Source: Lichenicoccus sp965276875 (GTDB lineage Bacteria > Pseudomonadota > Alphaproteobacteria > Acetobacterales > Acetobacteraceae). Taken from it: a stretch of DNA of 64,000 nt. The position numbers were made by a program, and so were the translations under genes. Of this stretch, positions 8,963-20,144 are shown one piece after another. The DNA is taken from assembly GCF_965276875.1 (NCBI RefSeq), contig NZ_OZ255701.1, positions 1,736,001-1,800,000 on the forward strand, read 5' to 3'. The notes beneath the pieces are model-generated. The model was given only the letters and a program-made list of their open reading frames with translations. It did not search any database and was not told the DNA's origin. The number at the start of each line of letters is the position of its first letter. Positions within the stretch are counted from its first letter, which is position 1.

Positions 8963-9130
8963 GACGGTTGGTATAAGGTCCTGGGGGACTGACCACGGGT
9001 CACCCATGCCGCCGCCGCGTTGTCTGGAAACGTAGCCTGGACGCTCGGCTCTCAACGCCAGATTGCGACGATTCGAGCCTATATTCCGCCAGCTGTTAGT
9101 TGGCCTAGAGGCTTACCAGGGACGACGGAA

Positions 9131-9622
9131 GTGTCTGAACGACCAACCATGAATGGGCCGCCATATACCCACCTCAGAAAAGATCTCCGTGAAGATATCC
9201 CCAAGCCGACATGGCCAGCCGGATCTCAATTGAAGCGGTTCGAAGCTAAACTGCACAGCAGGATGGCCCATCGGCTTCTCGTCGAGGCATACAAGGATGG
9301 CGGTGGTCGGGCTGGTTCATACGAACAGTGGTGGTCGACTTTGCTTGGTGACGCGGAGTACGACCCGCAGGTCTTCTTCCTTGCTGTGGACCAGAAGGAT
9401 CAAATCGTTGGCCTTGGTCAGTGTTGGACCACCGCCTTTCTGAAAGATTTAGCTGTCTCTGCGGCATGGCGGCGCAGAGGCGTTGGCCGGGCTCTGTTGC
9501 TTCATGCCTTCACCGTCTTCCGTGCAAGAGGTGCGGAACACTTCGATCTAAAAGTCGAACATGACAACCCTTCCGGTGCCGAAAGATTGTATCTGCGACT
9601 CGGTTTTACTGCCGTTGTATGA
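9131..9622 (+). CDS. GNAT-family N-acetyltransferase
   Basis: Acetyl-CoA-dependent acyltransferase of unknown substrate, about 163 residues. The acetyl-CoA-binding motif A is seen as LAVSAAWRRRGVGRALLLHA, and the C-terminal part has the usual SGAERLYLRLGFTAV. GTG 9131 has AGGGA upstream; ATG 9149 (MNGPPYTHL) is an alternative without a clear ribosome site. It stands alone beside the IS630 element, and its base composition differs from the neighbouring blocks, so it may have arrived with the accessory segment. Confidence 0.75.
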   Translation: MSERPTMNGPPYTHLRKDLREDIPKPTWPAGSQLKRFEAKLHSRMAHRLLVEAYKDGGGRAGSYEQWWSTLLGDAEYDPQVFFLAVDQKDQIVGLGQCWTTAFLKDLAVSAAWRRRGVGRALLLHAFTVFRARGAEHFDLKVEHDNPSGAERLYLRLGFTAVV

Positions 9623-9670
9623 GCCTAGGGCGGCAACCAATCGGCAAGCCTACTGAGCAGTACTGGCGAG

Positions 9671-10645
9671 TTATTCGACGAGGTCGATGGCGAGCAGGTA
9701 GCTTTTGGCGGCGATGAACAGGCGGGTCATCTCAGGGCCGCCGAAGGCGCAGTTCGAGGGTGTCTCGGGGGTGGCGATGAAGCCGAGGCCGGTCGCGTCC
9801 GGGGCGATGATGTGGATGCCGTCGCCGGCCGTGGTCCAGACCCAGCCGCGCCGGTCCACTCTGAAGCCGTCGGGGTAGCCGTGTTCGGTCTGGCAGAATG
9901 GGCGCCGGTTTGAGAGTGTGCTGTCGTCGCCGACGTCGAAGGCGATGATCTCGTGGGTTTCCCCGGCCTTGCAGTGCGGGATTTCGCCCAACGAGAGCGC
10001 GGTGTCGGAGACGTAGAGCGTGCGTCCGTCGGGGGAGAACGCGAGTCCGTTGGGCTGCTGGAAATCGGCCATACGTTGCAAGCCGCCATGCTGCTCGTCG
10101 AAGCGATAGACGCTGCGATGGTCGAGTTCCGGTGTGACGAGGCTCCCCTGGCTTGGCATCAATAAGCCAAAGGTCGGGTCGGTAAACCAGATCGCGCCGT
10201 CGGCAGCGACGGTGACGTCGTTGGGCGAGTTCAGCCGCTTGCCCTGGTAGTGCGTGACGATCGGCAGCGCGCCGCCGTCTTCGTCTGAGCGGCTGATGCA
10301 GCGGCGACCGTGTTCGCAATGGATCAGGCGACCGTCGGAATCGAGCGCGTTGCCGTTCATGAAATAGGTGCCGTCGATGACGACATCGACATGGCCGTCC
10401 GGATGCCAGGCGAGCAGGCGCCGGTTCGAGACGTCCGACCAGACCAGCCGGTCATGCGCGGGATCCCAGATCGTGCCCTCGCCGTGCAAGGTGCCCTCAT
10501 AGAGGAGGAGGAGGGATGCGTCGGGGGAGAGGACCACAGCGAGACGTTCATCGCGGATGTCGACGCCGGGGAAGTCCTCCACCGCCGCGGGAGGGCCGGG
10601 CCGACGCAGCAGGCGTCCGGGTAGTAGGTCGGTGTCCTGGGTCAT
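9671..10645 (-). CDS. SMP-30/gluconolactonase/LRE-family lactonase
   Basis: A six-bladed propeller hydrolase, 324 residues, probably cleaving a sugar or related lactone. The metal-site pattern is present: Glu in HGEGTIWDP, Asn in LNSPNDVTV, and Asp in YPDGFRVDRRG, with Asn in FMNGNALD also near the site. It lies 38 bases downstream of lpd on the same strand and may be read with it, but it has no known link to the 2-oxoglutarate dehydrogenase complex. The exact substrate cannot be told from sequence. Confidence 0.85.
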   Translation of the reverse strand: MTQDTDLLPGRLLRRPGPPAAVEDFPGVDIRDERLAVVLSPDASLLLLYEGTLHGEGTIWDPAHDRLVWSDVSNRRLLAWHPDGHVDVVIDGTYFMNGNALDSDGRLIHCEHGRRCISRSDEDGGALPIVTHYQGKRLNSPNDVTVAADGAIWFTDPTFGLLMPSQGSLVTPELDHRSVYRFDEQHGGLQRMADFQQPNGLAFSPDGRTLYVSDTALSLGEIPHCKAGETHEIIAFDVGDDSTLSNRRPFCQTEHGYPDGFRVDRRGWVWTTAGDGIHIIAPDATGLGFIATPETPSNCAFGGPEMTRLFIAAKSYLLAIDLVE

Positions 10646-10683
10646 GCCTGAGCGAACGTGATGCGGGGCCGGCTGGTTGCGCC

Positions 10684-12459
<1,776 letters not shown>

Positions 12460-12464
12460 GATGT

Positions 12465-13700
12465 TCAGAGCCCCAGCAGCAGGCGGCGCGGATCCTCGAC
12501 GCCTTCCTTGACGCGCACCAGGAAGCTCACCGCCTCCTTGCCGTCGACGATCCGGTGGTCATAGGACAGGGCCAGATACATCATCGGCCGGATCACCACC
12601 TGGCCTCCGAGAGCGATCGGCCGGTCCTGGATCTTGTGCATGCCCAGGATCGCCGATTGCGGCGGGTTGAGGATCGGCGTGGACATCAGCGAGCCGTAGA
12701 TGCCGCCATTGGTAATCGAGAAGGTGCCGCCGGTGAGTTCGTCGAGCTTGAGCGAGCCGTCGCGCGCGCGCTTGCCGTAGCCGGCAATACCGCGCTCGAT
12801 CTCGGCGAAACCCATGCGATCGGCGTCGCGCAGCACCGGCACCACCAAGCCGGTAGCACCCCCGACGGCGATGCCCATATGGACGAACTTGCGATAGATC
12901 ACGTCGTCGCCGTTGATCTCGGCGTTCACGGCGGGAAACTCGGCCAGCGCCGCGACACAGGCGCGCACGAAGATCGACATGAAGCCCAGGCGGGCACCGT
13001 CATGCTTCTTCTCGAAAGCGTCCTTGTACTGCGTGCGCATCGCCATCGCCGCACTCATGTCCACCTCGTTGAAGGTAGTCAGGATGGCGGCGGTGTTCTG
13101 CGCGTCCTTCAGCCGGCCGGCGATGGTCTTGCGCAGGCGCGTCATCTTGACCCGCTCCTCGCGCGCATCGTCGGTGCGTGGGGCGGCGGGGGCGGGCTTG
13201 GGCTTGGGTGCAGATGGGCGTTCGAGGAAGGCGAGCACGTCACCCTTGGTCAGCCGCCCGTCCTTGCCGGTGCCGGTGCCGATCTCGGCGGATTGCACGC
13301 CGCGCTCGGTCATCATCTTCGCGGCGGCGGGGAGCGGGGCATGGCCGCCGGCCACGTCCGAGGGCGGCGTCGCCGGGCGTGCCACCGGGCCGCTGGACCG
13401 CGGCGGCGGGTTGATGCCGCCAACGGGATTGGCGGCCTCACGCTGCGGCTTCGGCGCGGCAGCGCCACCCTCCACAGTGGTCAGCAGCGCGCCCACTTCC
13501 ACTTCGCCGCCTTCGCCCACGGCATGACTGCCGAGCACGCCGGCCTCAGGGCTGGCCACCTCGACGCTGACCTTGTCGGTCTCCAGCTCGACAACCGGCT
13601 CATCGACCACGACCGGCTCGCCCGGCTGCTTGAGCCAACGCGCCACCGTGGCGCTGGTGACGCTCTCACCCAGCGTCGGAACCTTGATCTCGGCAGACAT
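12465..13700 (-). CDS. sucB: Dihydrolipoyl succinyltransferase (E2 of 2-oxoglutarate dehydrogenase)
   Basis: Core of the 2-oxoglutarate dehydrogenase complex, moving the succinyl group from lipoate to CoA. The order is lipoyl domain (1-79, Lys43 in LETDKVSV), linker, peripheral-subunit-binding domain (about 120-160, with AAAKMMTERGV and GRLTKGDVLAFLE), then the catalytic domain ending with active-site His and Asp in SYDHRIVDGKEAV. Length 411, normal. It lies between sucA (38-base gap) and lpd. Confidence 0.96.
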   Translation of the reverse strand: MSAEIKVPTLGESVTSATVARWLKQPGEPVVVDEPVVELETDKVSVEVASPEAGVLGSHAVGEGGEVEVGALLTTVEGGAAAPKPQREAANPVGGINPPPRSSGPVARPATPPSDVAGGHAPLPAAAKMMTERGVQSAEIGTGTGKDGRLTKGDVLAFLERPSAPKPKPAPAAPRTDDAREERVKMTRLRKTIAGRLKDAQNTAAILTTFNEVDMSAAMAMRTQYKDAFEKKHDGARLGFMSIFVRACVAALAEFPAVNAEINGDDVIYRKFVHMGIAVGGATGLVVPVLRDADRMGFAEIERGIAGYGKRARDGSLKLDELTGGTFSITNGGIYGSLMSTPILNPPQSAILGMHKIQDRPIALGGQVVIRPMMYLALSYDHRIVDGKEAVSFLVRVKEGVEDPRRLLLGL

Positions 13701-13738
13701 TGCAATCCCTTAGTTATTTGGCCGCGCAGCGTTTAGAA

Positions 13739-16687
13739 TTACTCGACGCCGAGGTCGAGACCCAGGCTGGCCTTGGCATCGGAGACCGGCGCCCTGGCGC
13801 GCAGCGGCGGATCCGCCTCCAGACCAAGCGCCTCGTCGACCAGTGCCGCCTGCTCGCTCGCATGCGTGCGCGCGAGCCCGGTCGCCGGGCTGGCCGCCGC
13901 GGGGCGCCCGACATAGAGCGGCCGGCCGGCCCTGTGCTTGATACGACGCAGCACCTGCTCGATACGTCGGTCGACGAACGACCAGGCGCCCATGTTCTCG
14001 GGCTCCTCCTGGCACCAGATCACCGAGGCGTTGCGGTAGGGCGCGATCGCCTCGCCCACTGCCTCGTCGCTAAACGGGTAGAGCTGCTCCAGGCGCAGGA
14101 TGGCGACGTCGTTGCGCTTTTGCTCGCGCCGGGCGGCGAGCAGGTCGTAATAGACCTTACCCGAACAGAGCACGACGCGACGGACATCCGGGGCCGGCGC
14201 CAGCGCCAGCGCGTCAACCTCGCCGATCACCGGCAGGAACCAGGTGCCGGCCTGCATCTCGGCGCGCGGGCTGACCGCGAGCTTGTGTCGCAGCAGCGAT
14301 TTTGGCGTCATGACAATCAGCGGCTTGCGAAAGCTGCGCTTGAGCTGGCGGCGCAGGGCGTGGAAATAGTTCGCCGGGGTGGTGATGTTGCAGACCTGCA
14401 TGTTGTCCTCGGCGCAGAGCTGCAGATAGCGTTCAAGGCGGGCGGAGGAGTGCTCCGGCCCCTGCCCCTCGTAGCCGTGCGGCAACAGCATCACCAGGCC
14501 GGACATGCGCAGCCACTTGGTCTCGCCCGAGGCGATGAACTGGTCGATGATCACCTGCGCGCCGTTGGCGAAGTCGCCGAATTGCGCCTCCCACAGCACC
14601 AGCGTGCGCGGATCGGCCAGCGAGTAGCCGTATTCGAAGCCGAGCACGCCGAACTCGGACAGCAGCGAGTTGTAGATCTCGATGCTGGCCTGGTCGGGGC
14701 AGATATTGTTCAGCGGCACGTATTCGTTCTGGTTGGATTGGTCCACCAGCACCGCGTGGCGCTGGCTGAAGGTGCCGCGCTGGGAATCCTCGCCCGACAG
14801 ACGCACCCGGTGGCCCTCGACCAGCAGCGAGCCGAACGCCAGCGCCTCGCCGGTGGCCCAGTCGATGCCCTCCCCACTTTCGAACATCTGCCGCTTGGCT
14901 TCGAGCTGGCGGACGATCTTTGGGTTGGCGTCAAAGTCCTTTGGCGCCGTAGAGAGAGCCTTCCCCACCTGATTGAGCACGTCATCGGAGATGCCGGTCG
15001 GCTCGTCCTGGGCGCGCCCGACCCGGGCCGGCTGCTTCATGCCCGCCCAGCTTCCCTCCAGCCAGTCCGCCTTGTTCGGGCGGTAGGCCTGGGCGGCCTT
15101 GTAGGCGTCCTCGAGCTTGGCCTGAAAGCCGTCCCAAATGGTGGCCGACTCCTCGGCCGAGACCGCGCCCTCGCGTGCGAGGCGCTCGGCATAGAGCGTG
15201 CGGCTGGTCGGACGCGCCCGGATCGCCTTGTACATGGTCGGCTGGGTGAAGGCCGGCTCGTCACTCTCGTTATGGCCGTGGCGACGATAGCAGACGATGT
15301 CGAGCACGATGTCGGAGCCGAACTCCTGGCGGTAGGCGGCGCACAGCCGCGCGCAGAACACCACCGCTTCCGGTTCGTCACCATTGACGTGCAGGATCGG
15401 CGCCTGCACCGCCTTGGCGATATCGGTGCAGTACATACCGGAATAGGCATGCGCCGAAACCGTGGTGAAGCCGATCTGGTTGTTGACCACCAGATGCACC
15501 GTCCCACCGGTGCGGTAGCCGATGAGCTGGCTCATCGCCATCGTCTCGTAGACCAGCCCCTGTCCGGCGAAGGCGGCGTCGCCGTGCATCAGCAGCGCCA
15601 TCATCGAGCGGCGGTTGTGGGTGTCGCCGATCATGTCCATGCCGGCGCGCACCTTGCCGACGACGACCGGATCGACCGCCTCAAGATGCGACGGGTTGGG
15701 CTGCAGCGACAGATGCACCTGATGGCCGGCGATCTCCATGTCGGTCGAGGTGCCGAGATGGTACTTGACGTCGCCGGAGCCCTGGACGTCGTCAGGCTTG
15801 AACGAGGCGCCGCCGAACTCGCTGAAGATCGCGGTGTAGGGCTTGCGTACTATGTTGGCGAGCGTGTTGAGCCGGCCGCGATGCGGCATGCCGATATGAA
15901 TGGAGCGCACGCCGTCGAGGGCTGCCTGGTCGATGATCGCGTGCAGCGCGGCGATGGCGACCTCGCCGCCTTCCAGGCCGAATCGCTTGGTGCCGACATA
16001 ACGCTTCTGGCAGAACGCCTCGAAGCCCTCGGCTTCGGTCAGATGATCAAGGATCTCACGCTTGTTCTCGGCGGCGTACTTGGTTCGCCAGTCTCCGGAC
16101 TCGATGCGGCCCTGGATCCAGGCGCGCTGCTTCGGATCCTGGATGTGCATGTATTCGACGCCGACCGGCCCGCAATAGGTGCTGCGTATAGCGGCCAGCA
16201 ACGCGCCGACCGGGGCGGTGTCGACGCCGAGCAGGCCGGCGGCGACGCGGCCCAGATAAACCCTGCGTTCGAGATCGTCCGGGCCGAAGCCATAGGTGGC
16301 GGGATCGAGGTCGGCGTGCGATTTCGGCACCTGCAGGCCGAGCGGGTCGAGCCGCGCGTCGAGATGGCCGCGCACGCGGTAGGCGCGAATGAGCTGCATC
16401 GCACGCAGGCTGTCGTCGGCGGCGGCGCGTACGCTCTCCTCAGTGACGGAATCGGGGGCAGAGGTGGGAGCAGGCGCCGGCTTGTCGAGCGTCGCTGCTC
16501 GCGCCATCCAGGACGGTCCCGCCGCGTCATGGGCGACGGCGGCGGCCTCCTCGTCGAAGCTGCTGAACAGGGTGACGAAGTCCTCGTCGACGCCGGCGGG
16601 ATCGGTGGTCCAGCGGGCGTAGAGCTCCGCCACGTAGGCGGCGTTGGCGCCGCTGAAGGCTGTTGCGAGTTGATCGGCGCTCGCCAT
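13739..16687 (-). CDS. sucA: 2-oxoglutarate dehydrogenase E1 component
   Basis: Thiamine-diphosphate-dependent E1, 982 residues, which decarboxylates 2-oxoglutarate and succinylates SucB. Typical segments are GMPHRGRLNTLANI, HLSLQPNPSHLEAVDPVV, the ThDP-linked GDAAFAGQG and the domain end GAWSFVDRRIEQVL. The ATG at 16687 has AGGAG 7 bases upstream; the TTG codon directly before it is not needed. It is separated by 146 bases from mdh upstream, where many alphaproteobacteria carry sucCD. Confidence 0.96.
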   Translation of the reverse strand: MASADQLATAFSGANAAYVAELYARWTTDPAGVDEDFVTLFSSFDEEAAAVAHDAAGPSWMARAATLDKPAPAPTSAPDSVTEESVRAAADDSLRAMQLIRAYRVRGHLDARLDPLGLQVPKSHADLDPATYGFGPDDLERRVYLGRVAAGLLGVDTAPVGALLAAIRSTYCGPVGVEYMHIQDPKQRAWIQGRIESGDWRTKYAAENKREILDHLTEAEGFEAFCQKRYVGTKRFGLEGGEVAIAALHAIIDQAALDGVRSIHIGMPHRGRLNTLANIVRKPYTAIFSEFGGASFKPDDVQGSGDVKYHLGTSTDMEIAGHQVHLSLQPNPSHLEAVDPVVVGKVRAGMDMIGDTHNRRSMMALLMHGDAAFAGQGLVYETMAMSQLIGYRTGGTVHLVVNNQIGFTTVSAHAYSGMYCTDIAKAVQAPILHVNGDEPEAVVFCARLCAAYRQEFGSDIVLDIVCYRRHGHNESDEPAFTQPTMYKAIRARPTSRTLYAERLAREGAVSAEESATIWDGFQAKLEDAYKAAQAYRPNKADWLEGSWAGMKQPARVGRAQDEPTGISDDVLNQVGKALSTAPKDFDANPKIVRQLEAKRQMFESGEGIDWATGEALAFGSLLVEGHRVRLSGEDSQRGTFSQRHAVLVDQSNQNEYVPLNNICPDQASIEIYNSLLSEFGVLGFEYGYSLADPRTLVLWEAQFGDFANGAQVIIDQFIASGETKWLRMSGLVMLLPHGYEGQGPEHSSARLERYLQLCAEDNMQVCNITTPANYFHALRRQLKRSFRKPLIVMTPKSLLRHKLAVSPRAEMQAGTWFLPVIGEVDALALAPAPDVRRVVLCSGKVYYDLLAARREQKRNDVAILRLEQLYPFSDEAVGEAIAPYRNASVIWCQEEPENMGAWSFVDRRIEQVLRRIKHRAGRPLYVGRPAAASPATGLARTHASEQAALVDEALGLEADPPLRARAPVSDAKASLGLDLGVE

Positions 16688-16833
16688 CAAAGATCTCCTA
16701 GCATCGGACCGGACAGGAGAGAGATAGTCTCAACGCGTCACCACCGTCGCGTGTATTCGGCTCTGGCAGCATTGCTTGGGACGCATGGAAGGGGTCCTGC
16801 AAAATGTGACTGCAAGAACCGAGCCGTCTCGAG

Positions 16834-17787
16834 CTAAACGCCCAGCGCGCGGAAGTCGGCGAGAAGCTTCTTGACAGCGCCGCACGACGCCTCGAAGGCC
16901 TGCTGCTCCTCTGGCGTGAACGACACCTCGACAATCCGCTCGACCCCACCGGCCCCGATCACCGCCGGCACGCCGACATAAAAGTTGTGCTGGCCGTATT
17001 CGCCGTTCAGCTTCACCGCGCAGGGCAGCACCCGCTTCTTGTCGCGCAGGTAGCTCTCCGCCATCGCCACGGCGGAGGCCGCCGGCGCGTAGAAGGCCGA
17101 GCCACGCTCCAACAGCTTGACGATCTCGCCGCCACCGTTCGCGGTGCGCTTGACGATGGCGTCGATCTTCTCCCGGGTGCTCCAGCCCATCTTGATCAGG
17201 TCGGGCACCGGAATGCCGGCGACGGTGGAGTAGCGGATCAGCGGCACCATGGTGTCGCCATGGCCGCCGAGCACGAAGGCGGTCACGTCCTCGACCGAGA
17301 CGCCGAACTCCTGAGCGAGGAACAGCCTGAAGCGGGAGCTGTCCAGCACACCGGCCATGCCCACCACCTTGTGGGCGGGTAGCCCGGACTTCTCCTGCAT
17401 CACCGCGACCATGACATCGAGCGGGTTGGTGATGACGATGACGAAGGCATCCGCGGCATGCGCCTTGATGCCGGCCGCCACCTGGCCGACCACCTCGGCG
17501 TTCTTGGCCAGCAGGTCATCGCGCGACATGCCCGGCATGCGCGGGAAGCCGGCGGTGACGATCACCACGTCGGCACCCGCGATGGCGGCATAGTCGGCGC
17601 CGCCGGACAGCGCGCAGTCGAAGCCGTCGACCGGCGAGGATTGCGCGATATCAAGCGCCTTGCCGGCGGCAACCCCGCCGGCGACATCGAACAGGACGAC
17701 GTCGCCCAACTCCTTGAGGCCAATCAGGTGGGCGAGGGTGCCGCCGATATTGCCGGCGCCGATGAGCGCGATCTTGTTGCGTGCCAT
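16834..17787 (-). CDS. mdh: Malate dehydrogenase (NAD, lactate-dehydrogenase-like type)
   Basis: Oxidises malate to oxaloacetate in the TCA cycle. It has 317 residues with the N-terminal NAD motif GAGNIGGTLAHL, the substrate-binding Arg in GFPRMPGMSRDDL, the Asp of the catalytic pair in VLDSSRFR, and the catalytic His in LGGHGDTMVPL. The start MARNKIALIG is the family's usual one. It lies between zapE and sucA in the same direction. Confidence 0.96.
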   Translation of the reverse strand: MARNKIALIGAGNIGGTLAHLIGLKELGDVVLFDVAGGVAAGKALDIAQSSPVDGFDCALSGGADYAAIAGADVVIVTAGFPRMPGMSRDDLLAKNAEVVGQVAAGIKAHAADAFVIVITNPLDVMVAVMQEKSGLPAHKVVGMAGVLDSSRFRLFLAQEFGVSVEDVTAFVLGGHGDTMVPLIRYSTVAGIPVPDLIKMGWSTREKIDAIVKRTANGGGEIVKLLERGSAFYAPAASAVAMAESYLRDKKRVLPCAVKLNGEYGQHNFYVGVPAVIGAGGVERIVEVSFTPEEQQAFEASCGAVKKLLADFRALGV

Positions 17788-17850
17788 GGGATTTCCCCGA
17801 GTTGATGTGCCCCGTGCTAGACCGAGGGAGTCGGGTGGGCAAGGGTGGGC

Positions 17851-19026
17851 TCAATCCGGGCCTAGATGCGGGGTCGCAAGATAGCGCCGTCCCTGCATCT
17901 CCTCGAGACGCGAGGCGGTGCGTTCGAAAGCGTCCGCGCCCTCGCCGCGTTGATAGAGGCGGTCCGGCTGGTCTTCGGCGGAGGCGATCAGCTTGACCTT
18001 CTGTTCGTACAGGGCGTCCACCAGCACGATGAAGCGCCGTGCCACGTCGAAATTCTCCGGCCCGAGCCGGGGTATGGCGTCCAGCACCAGCGCCTCGAAG
18101 CGACGGGCGAGCGCCAGATAGTCGCCAGCCCCCAGCGGACGGCCGCAGAGTGCGTCGAAATCGAAACGCGCCACCGGGCCCGCCGCCTGCTCAACCAGCA
18201 AACGCCGGCCCATCACCGTCAGCGTCACCGGTGTCGGCGTCGCCCCCGCGGACAGGCGTAGAAACGCTGCATCGAGCCGTGTGTCGGCGCGCCCATCGAT
18301 CGGCGTGTGCCAGGTCACCAGGCCGCGCAGGCCGCCGCGCCGGTAGTCGCGGCCGGTGTCGAGCAGCAGGGTGTCCATCTCGCGCCGCAGGATGGCGATG
18401 AACGGCTTGAAGGCGTCCCGACCGGGGCGGTTCTGGAACAGGTCCTCGGGCCGGGTGTTCGAGGTCGCCACCACCACCACCCCCTGCGCGAACAGCGCCT
18501 CGAACAGCCGGCCCAGGATCATCGCATCGGCGATGTCGCCGACCTGGAACTCGTCGAAGCAGAGCAGGCAGGCCTGGCCTGCGATCGAACGGGCCAGCGG
18601 CGGGATCGGGTCGGTGATCTCTGGATGGGCGCGCTTCATTGCGTGTAGCCTGCCATGCGCGTCCTGCATGAAGCGGTGGAAGTGGATACGCCGCTTGCGC
18701 GCGACCGGGGCCCGCTCAAAGAACAGGTCCATCAGCATGGATTTGCCGCCACCGACCTGGCCCACGATATAGAGGCCGCGCGGCGGGGCCGACGCCGACG
18801 CAAGGCCGAGCAACCGTCCGAACCGGCGTTGCAAGGGGCGCAGTGGCGGCTTGCGGGTGCGCAATGCCTCGCATAGGTCGTCCAGCCGGGCGGCGACCCT
18901 TTCCTGCTCCGGATCCGGCTCGATCAGGCCCTTAGCGAGGCGCTCGCGATAGGCGGCAAGCGGGCTGCCCGACGCTGCATCGGCCGCAACGGGTTCGGCC
19001 AGATCGGAAGTCTCGTGCGGTGGCAT
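17851..19026 (-). CDS. zapE: AFG1/ZapE-family ATPase
   Basis: P-loop ATPase associated with cell division (ZapE) in Escherichia coli and with mitochondrial protein turnover (Afg1/Lace1). Walker A is VGQVGGGKSMLMD and Walker B lies in CLLCFDEFQVGDIADAMIL; further family blocks are the Arg-rich FHRFMQDAHGR and VVVATSNTRPEDLF. 391 residues, normal. The position directly upstream of mdh is conserved in many alphaproteobacteria. Confidence 0.93.
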   Translation of the reverse strand: MPPHETSDLAEPVAADAASGSPLAAYRERLAKGLIEPDPEQERVAARLDDLCEALRTRKPPLRPLQRRFGRLLGLASASAPPRGLYIVGQVGGGKSMLMDLFFERAPVARKRRIHFHRFMQDAHGRLHAMKRAHPEITDPIPPLARSIAGQACLLCFDEFQVGDIADAMILGRLFEALFAQGVVVVATSNTRPEDLFQNRPGRDAFKPFIAILRREMDTLLLDTGRDYRRGGLRGLVTWHTPIDGRADTRLDAAFLRLSAGATPTPVTLTVMGRRLLVEQAAGPVARFDFDALCGRPLGAGDYLALARRFEALVLDAIPRLGPENFDVARRFIVLVDALYEQKVKLIASAEDQPDRLYQRGEGADAFERTASRLEEMQGRRYLATPHLGPD

Positions 19027-19148
19027 GAAGCTGCGACATAGCGCCCAGCTTGCGCAGGATCAATCAACGAATCGCGAGCGAGATGACATCGACTCGCACC
19101 CTATCCATCTATCAAGTTAAATAACCGCAATTGAACAGAGCATTCCAT

Positions 19149-19433
19149 ATGCGATCCGGCCGTGTCGGCCTTTACGCCCTGGTCACGCTAAGTCTTGCAA
19201 TAGGCGCCGGTTCGCCTGCCCATGCGTCAGGTGGGCTGGTGGCGCCGGTGCGGATGTCGGCACAACGGCCGCATTTCGTTTGCGCGCCCCATGGCATCTC
19301 TTTGTCGAGGGCCGGCTATGTCGAGGCTGTCCAGCCGACGGCGCCATTGCCGTGCTGCAATGGGCGCTTGGCTTGTGCACAGTTCCTCTCCACCACCACC
19401 ATCCTGCACGGTCCCAAGCGCTGGCACGGGTAG
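19149..19433 (+). CDS. Small secreted protein of unknown function
   Basis: 94 residues beginning with a convincing signal peptide: positive n-region MRSGR, a hydrophobic stretch VGLYALVTLSLAIGAG, and a cleavage site of the Ala-X-Ala kind at PAHASGG. The mature part is short and has four cysteines (FVCAPHG, LPCCNGRLAC). No family is recognised. It is divergent from zapE and 48 bases before the oxygenase gene. Coding status rests on the signal peptide only. Confidence 0.5.
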   Translation: MRSGRVGLYALVTLSLAIGAGSPAHASGGLVAPVRMSAQRPHFVCAPHGISLSRAGYVEAVQPTAPLPCCNGRLACAQFLSTTTILHGPKRWHG

Positions 19434-19481
19434 TCGCCGGTGCCGCTTGTCGCGCCGGCGCCGCTCGCCTACGTCACCGGG

Positions 19482-20141
19482 ATGCTGAATTACCCCGGAC
19501 TCCTGAAGCAACGTGTTAAGCTACAGACCGACGCGCTCCGCCCGACGGCAGTGTCGTACGATCCTTTCGCGCATGTCGTGGTGCCCGGGTTCGTGCCGCC
19601 GGACGATCTGCGGGCCATCGTTGCGGCACTGCCGATGATGTCGAGCGGCGGCTCGTTTCCGCCCGAGGCGCTGCGGTTGTCGCCGGTGGTGCAGTCGCTG
19701 GTCGCGGCACTTCAGGGGCCGCAGATGCGCGAGGCAATCGCCCGCACGTTCGGATTGGCGCTCGACAACGCCCCCACGATGCTGACCTTGCGTGGCCGCA
19801 CCCGCGAGAAGGATGGCCGCATCCATCGCGACTCTACGGCCAAGCTGGTGACGGTGCTGCTCTACCTCAATCCGACCAGCGAAAGCTGGGCGCGTCGGGA
19901 GGGGTGCCTGCGGCTGTTGCGCTCGCCCGACGATATCGAGGACTATGCCGTCGAGGTGCCGCCGGTAGACGGCACCCTGCTCGCCTTTCCCAACGGCCCG
20001 ACCACCTGGCACGGCCACCGACGCTATGTCGGCCGCCGCTACGCAATCCAGCTCAACTACATGGCGGACGGCGCCAAGGCCCGTGCCGAACTGCGTCGGC
20101 ACAGGCTCTCGGCGCTGCTCAAGCGGTTCGCATCCGCCTGA
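19482..20141 (+). CDS. 2-oxoglutarate/Fe(II)-dependent oxygenase-like protein
   Basis: 219 residues with the double-stranded beta-helix iron site: the HxD motif in GRIHRDSTAKLV, a distal His in TTWHGHRRY, and the 2-oxoglutarate-binding Arg a few residues on in VGRRYAIQLNYM. The N-terminal YDPFAHVVVPGFVPPDDL is typical of hydroxylases of this group. ATG 19482 is preferred over GTG 19440 because the conserved part begins soon after it. The substrate is unknown. It ends 3 bases from the convergent amtB. Confidence 0.75.
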   Translation: MLNYPGLLKQRVKLQTDALRPTAVSYDPFAHVVVPGFVPPDDLRAIVAALPMMSSGGSFPPEALRLSPVVQSLVAALQGPQMREAIARTFGLALDNAPTMLTLRGRTREKDGRIHRDSTAKLVTVLLYLNPTSESWARREGCLRLLRSPDDIEDYAVEVPPVDGTLLAFPNGPTTWHGHRRYVGRRYAIQLNYMADGAKARAELRRHRLSALLKRFASA

Positions 20142-20144
20142 GTT

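Larger units (their letters stand above)
7801..8974 (+). mobile_element. IS630-family insertion sequence
   Basis: About 1.17 kb element with imperfect terminal inverted repeats: ATACCAATCGTCCT at 7801-7814 and, reversed, ATACCAACCGTCCT at 8961-8974 (13 of 14 matching). TA dinucleotides sit at both ends, as expected for the family's TA target duplication, but the exact boundary is ambiguous by 2-3 bases because TA occurs more than once. It carries one transposase gene read through a frameshift. Base composition is lower in GC than the flanking catabolic genes. Confidence 0.88.

Noticed and set aside
13700..16837. A 1045-codon open frame on the plus strand
   Set aside because: It lies wholly over sucA on the other strand and shows no family motifs; such antisense frames are common at this GC content.
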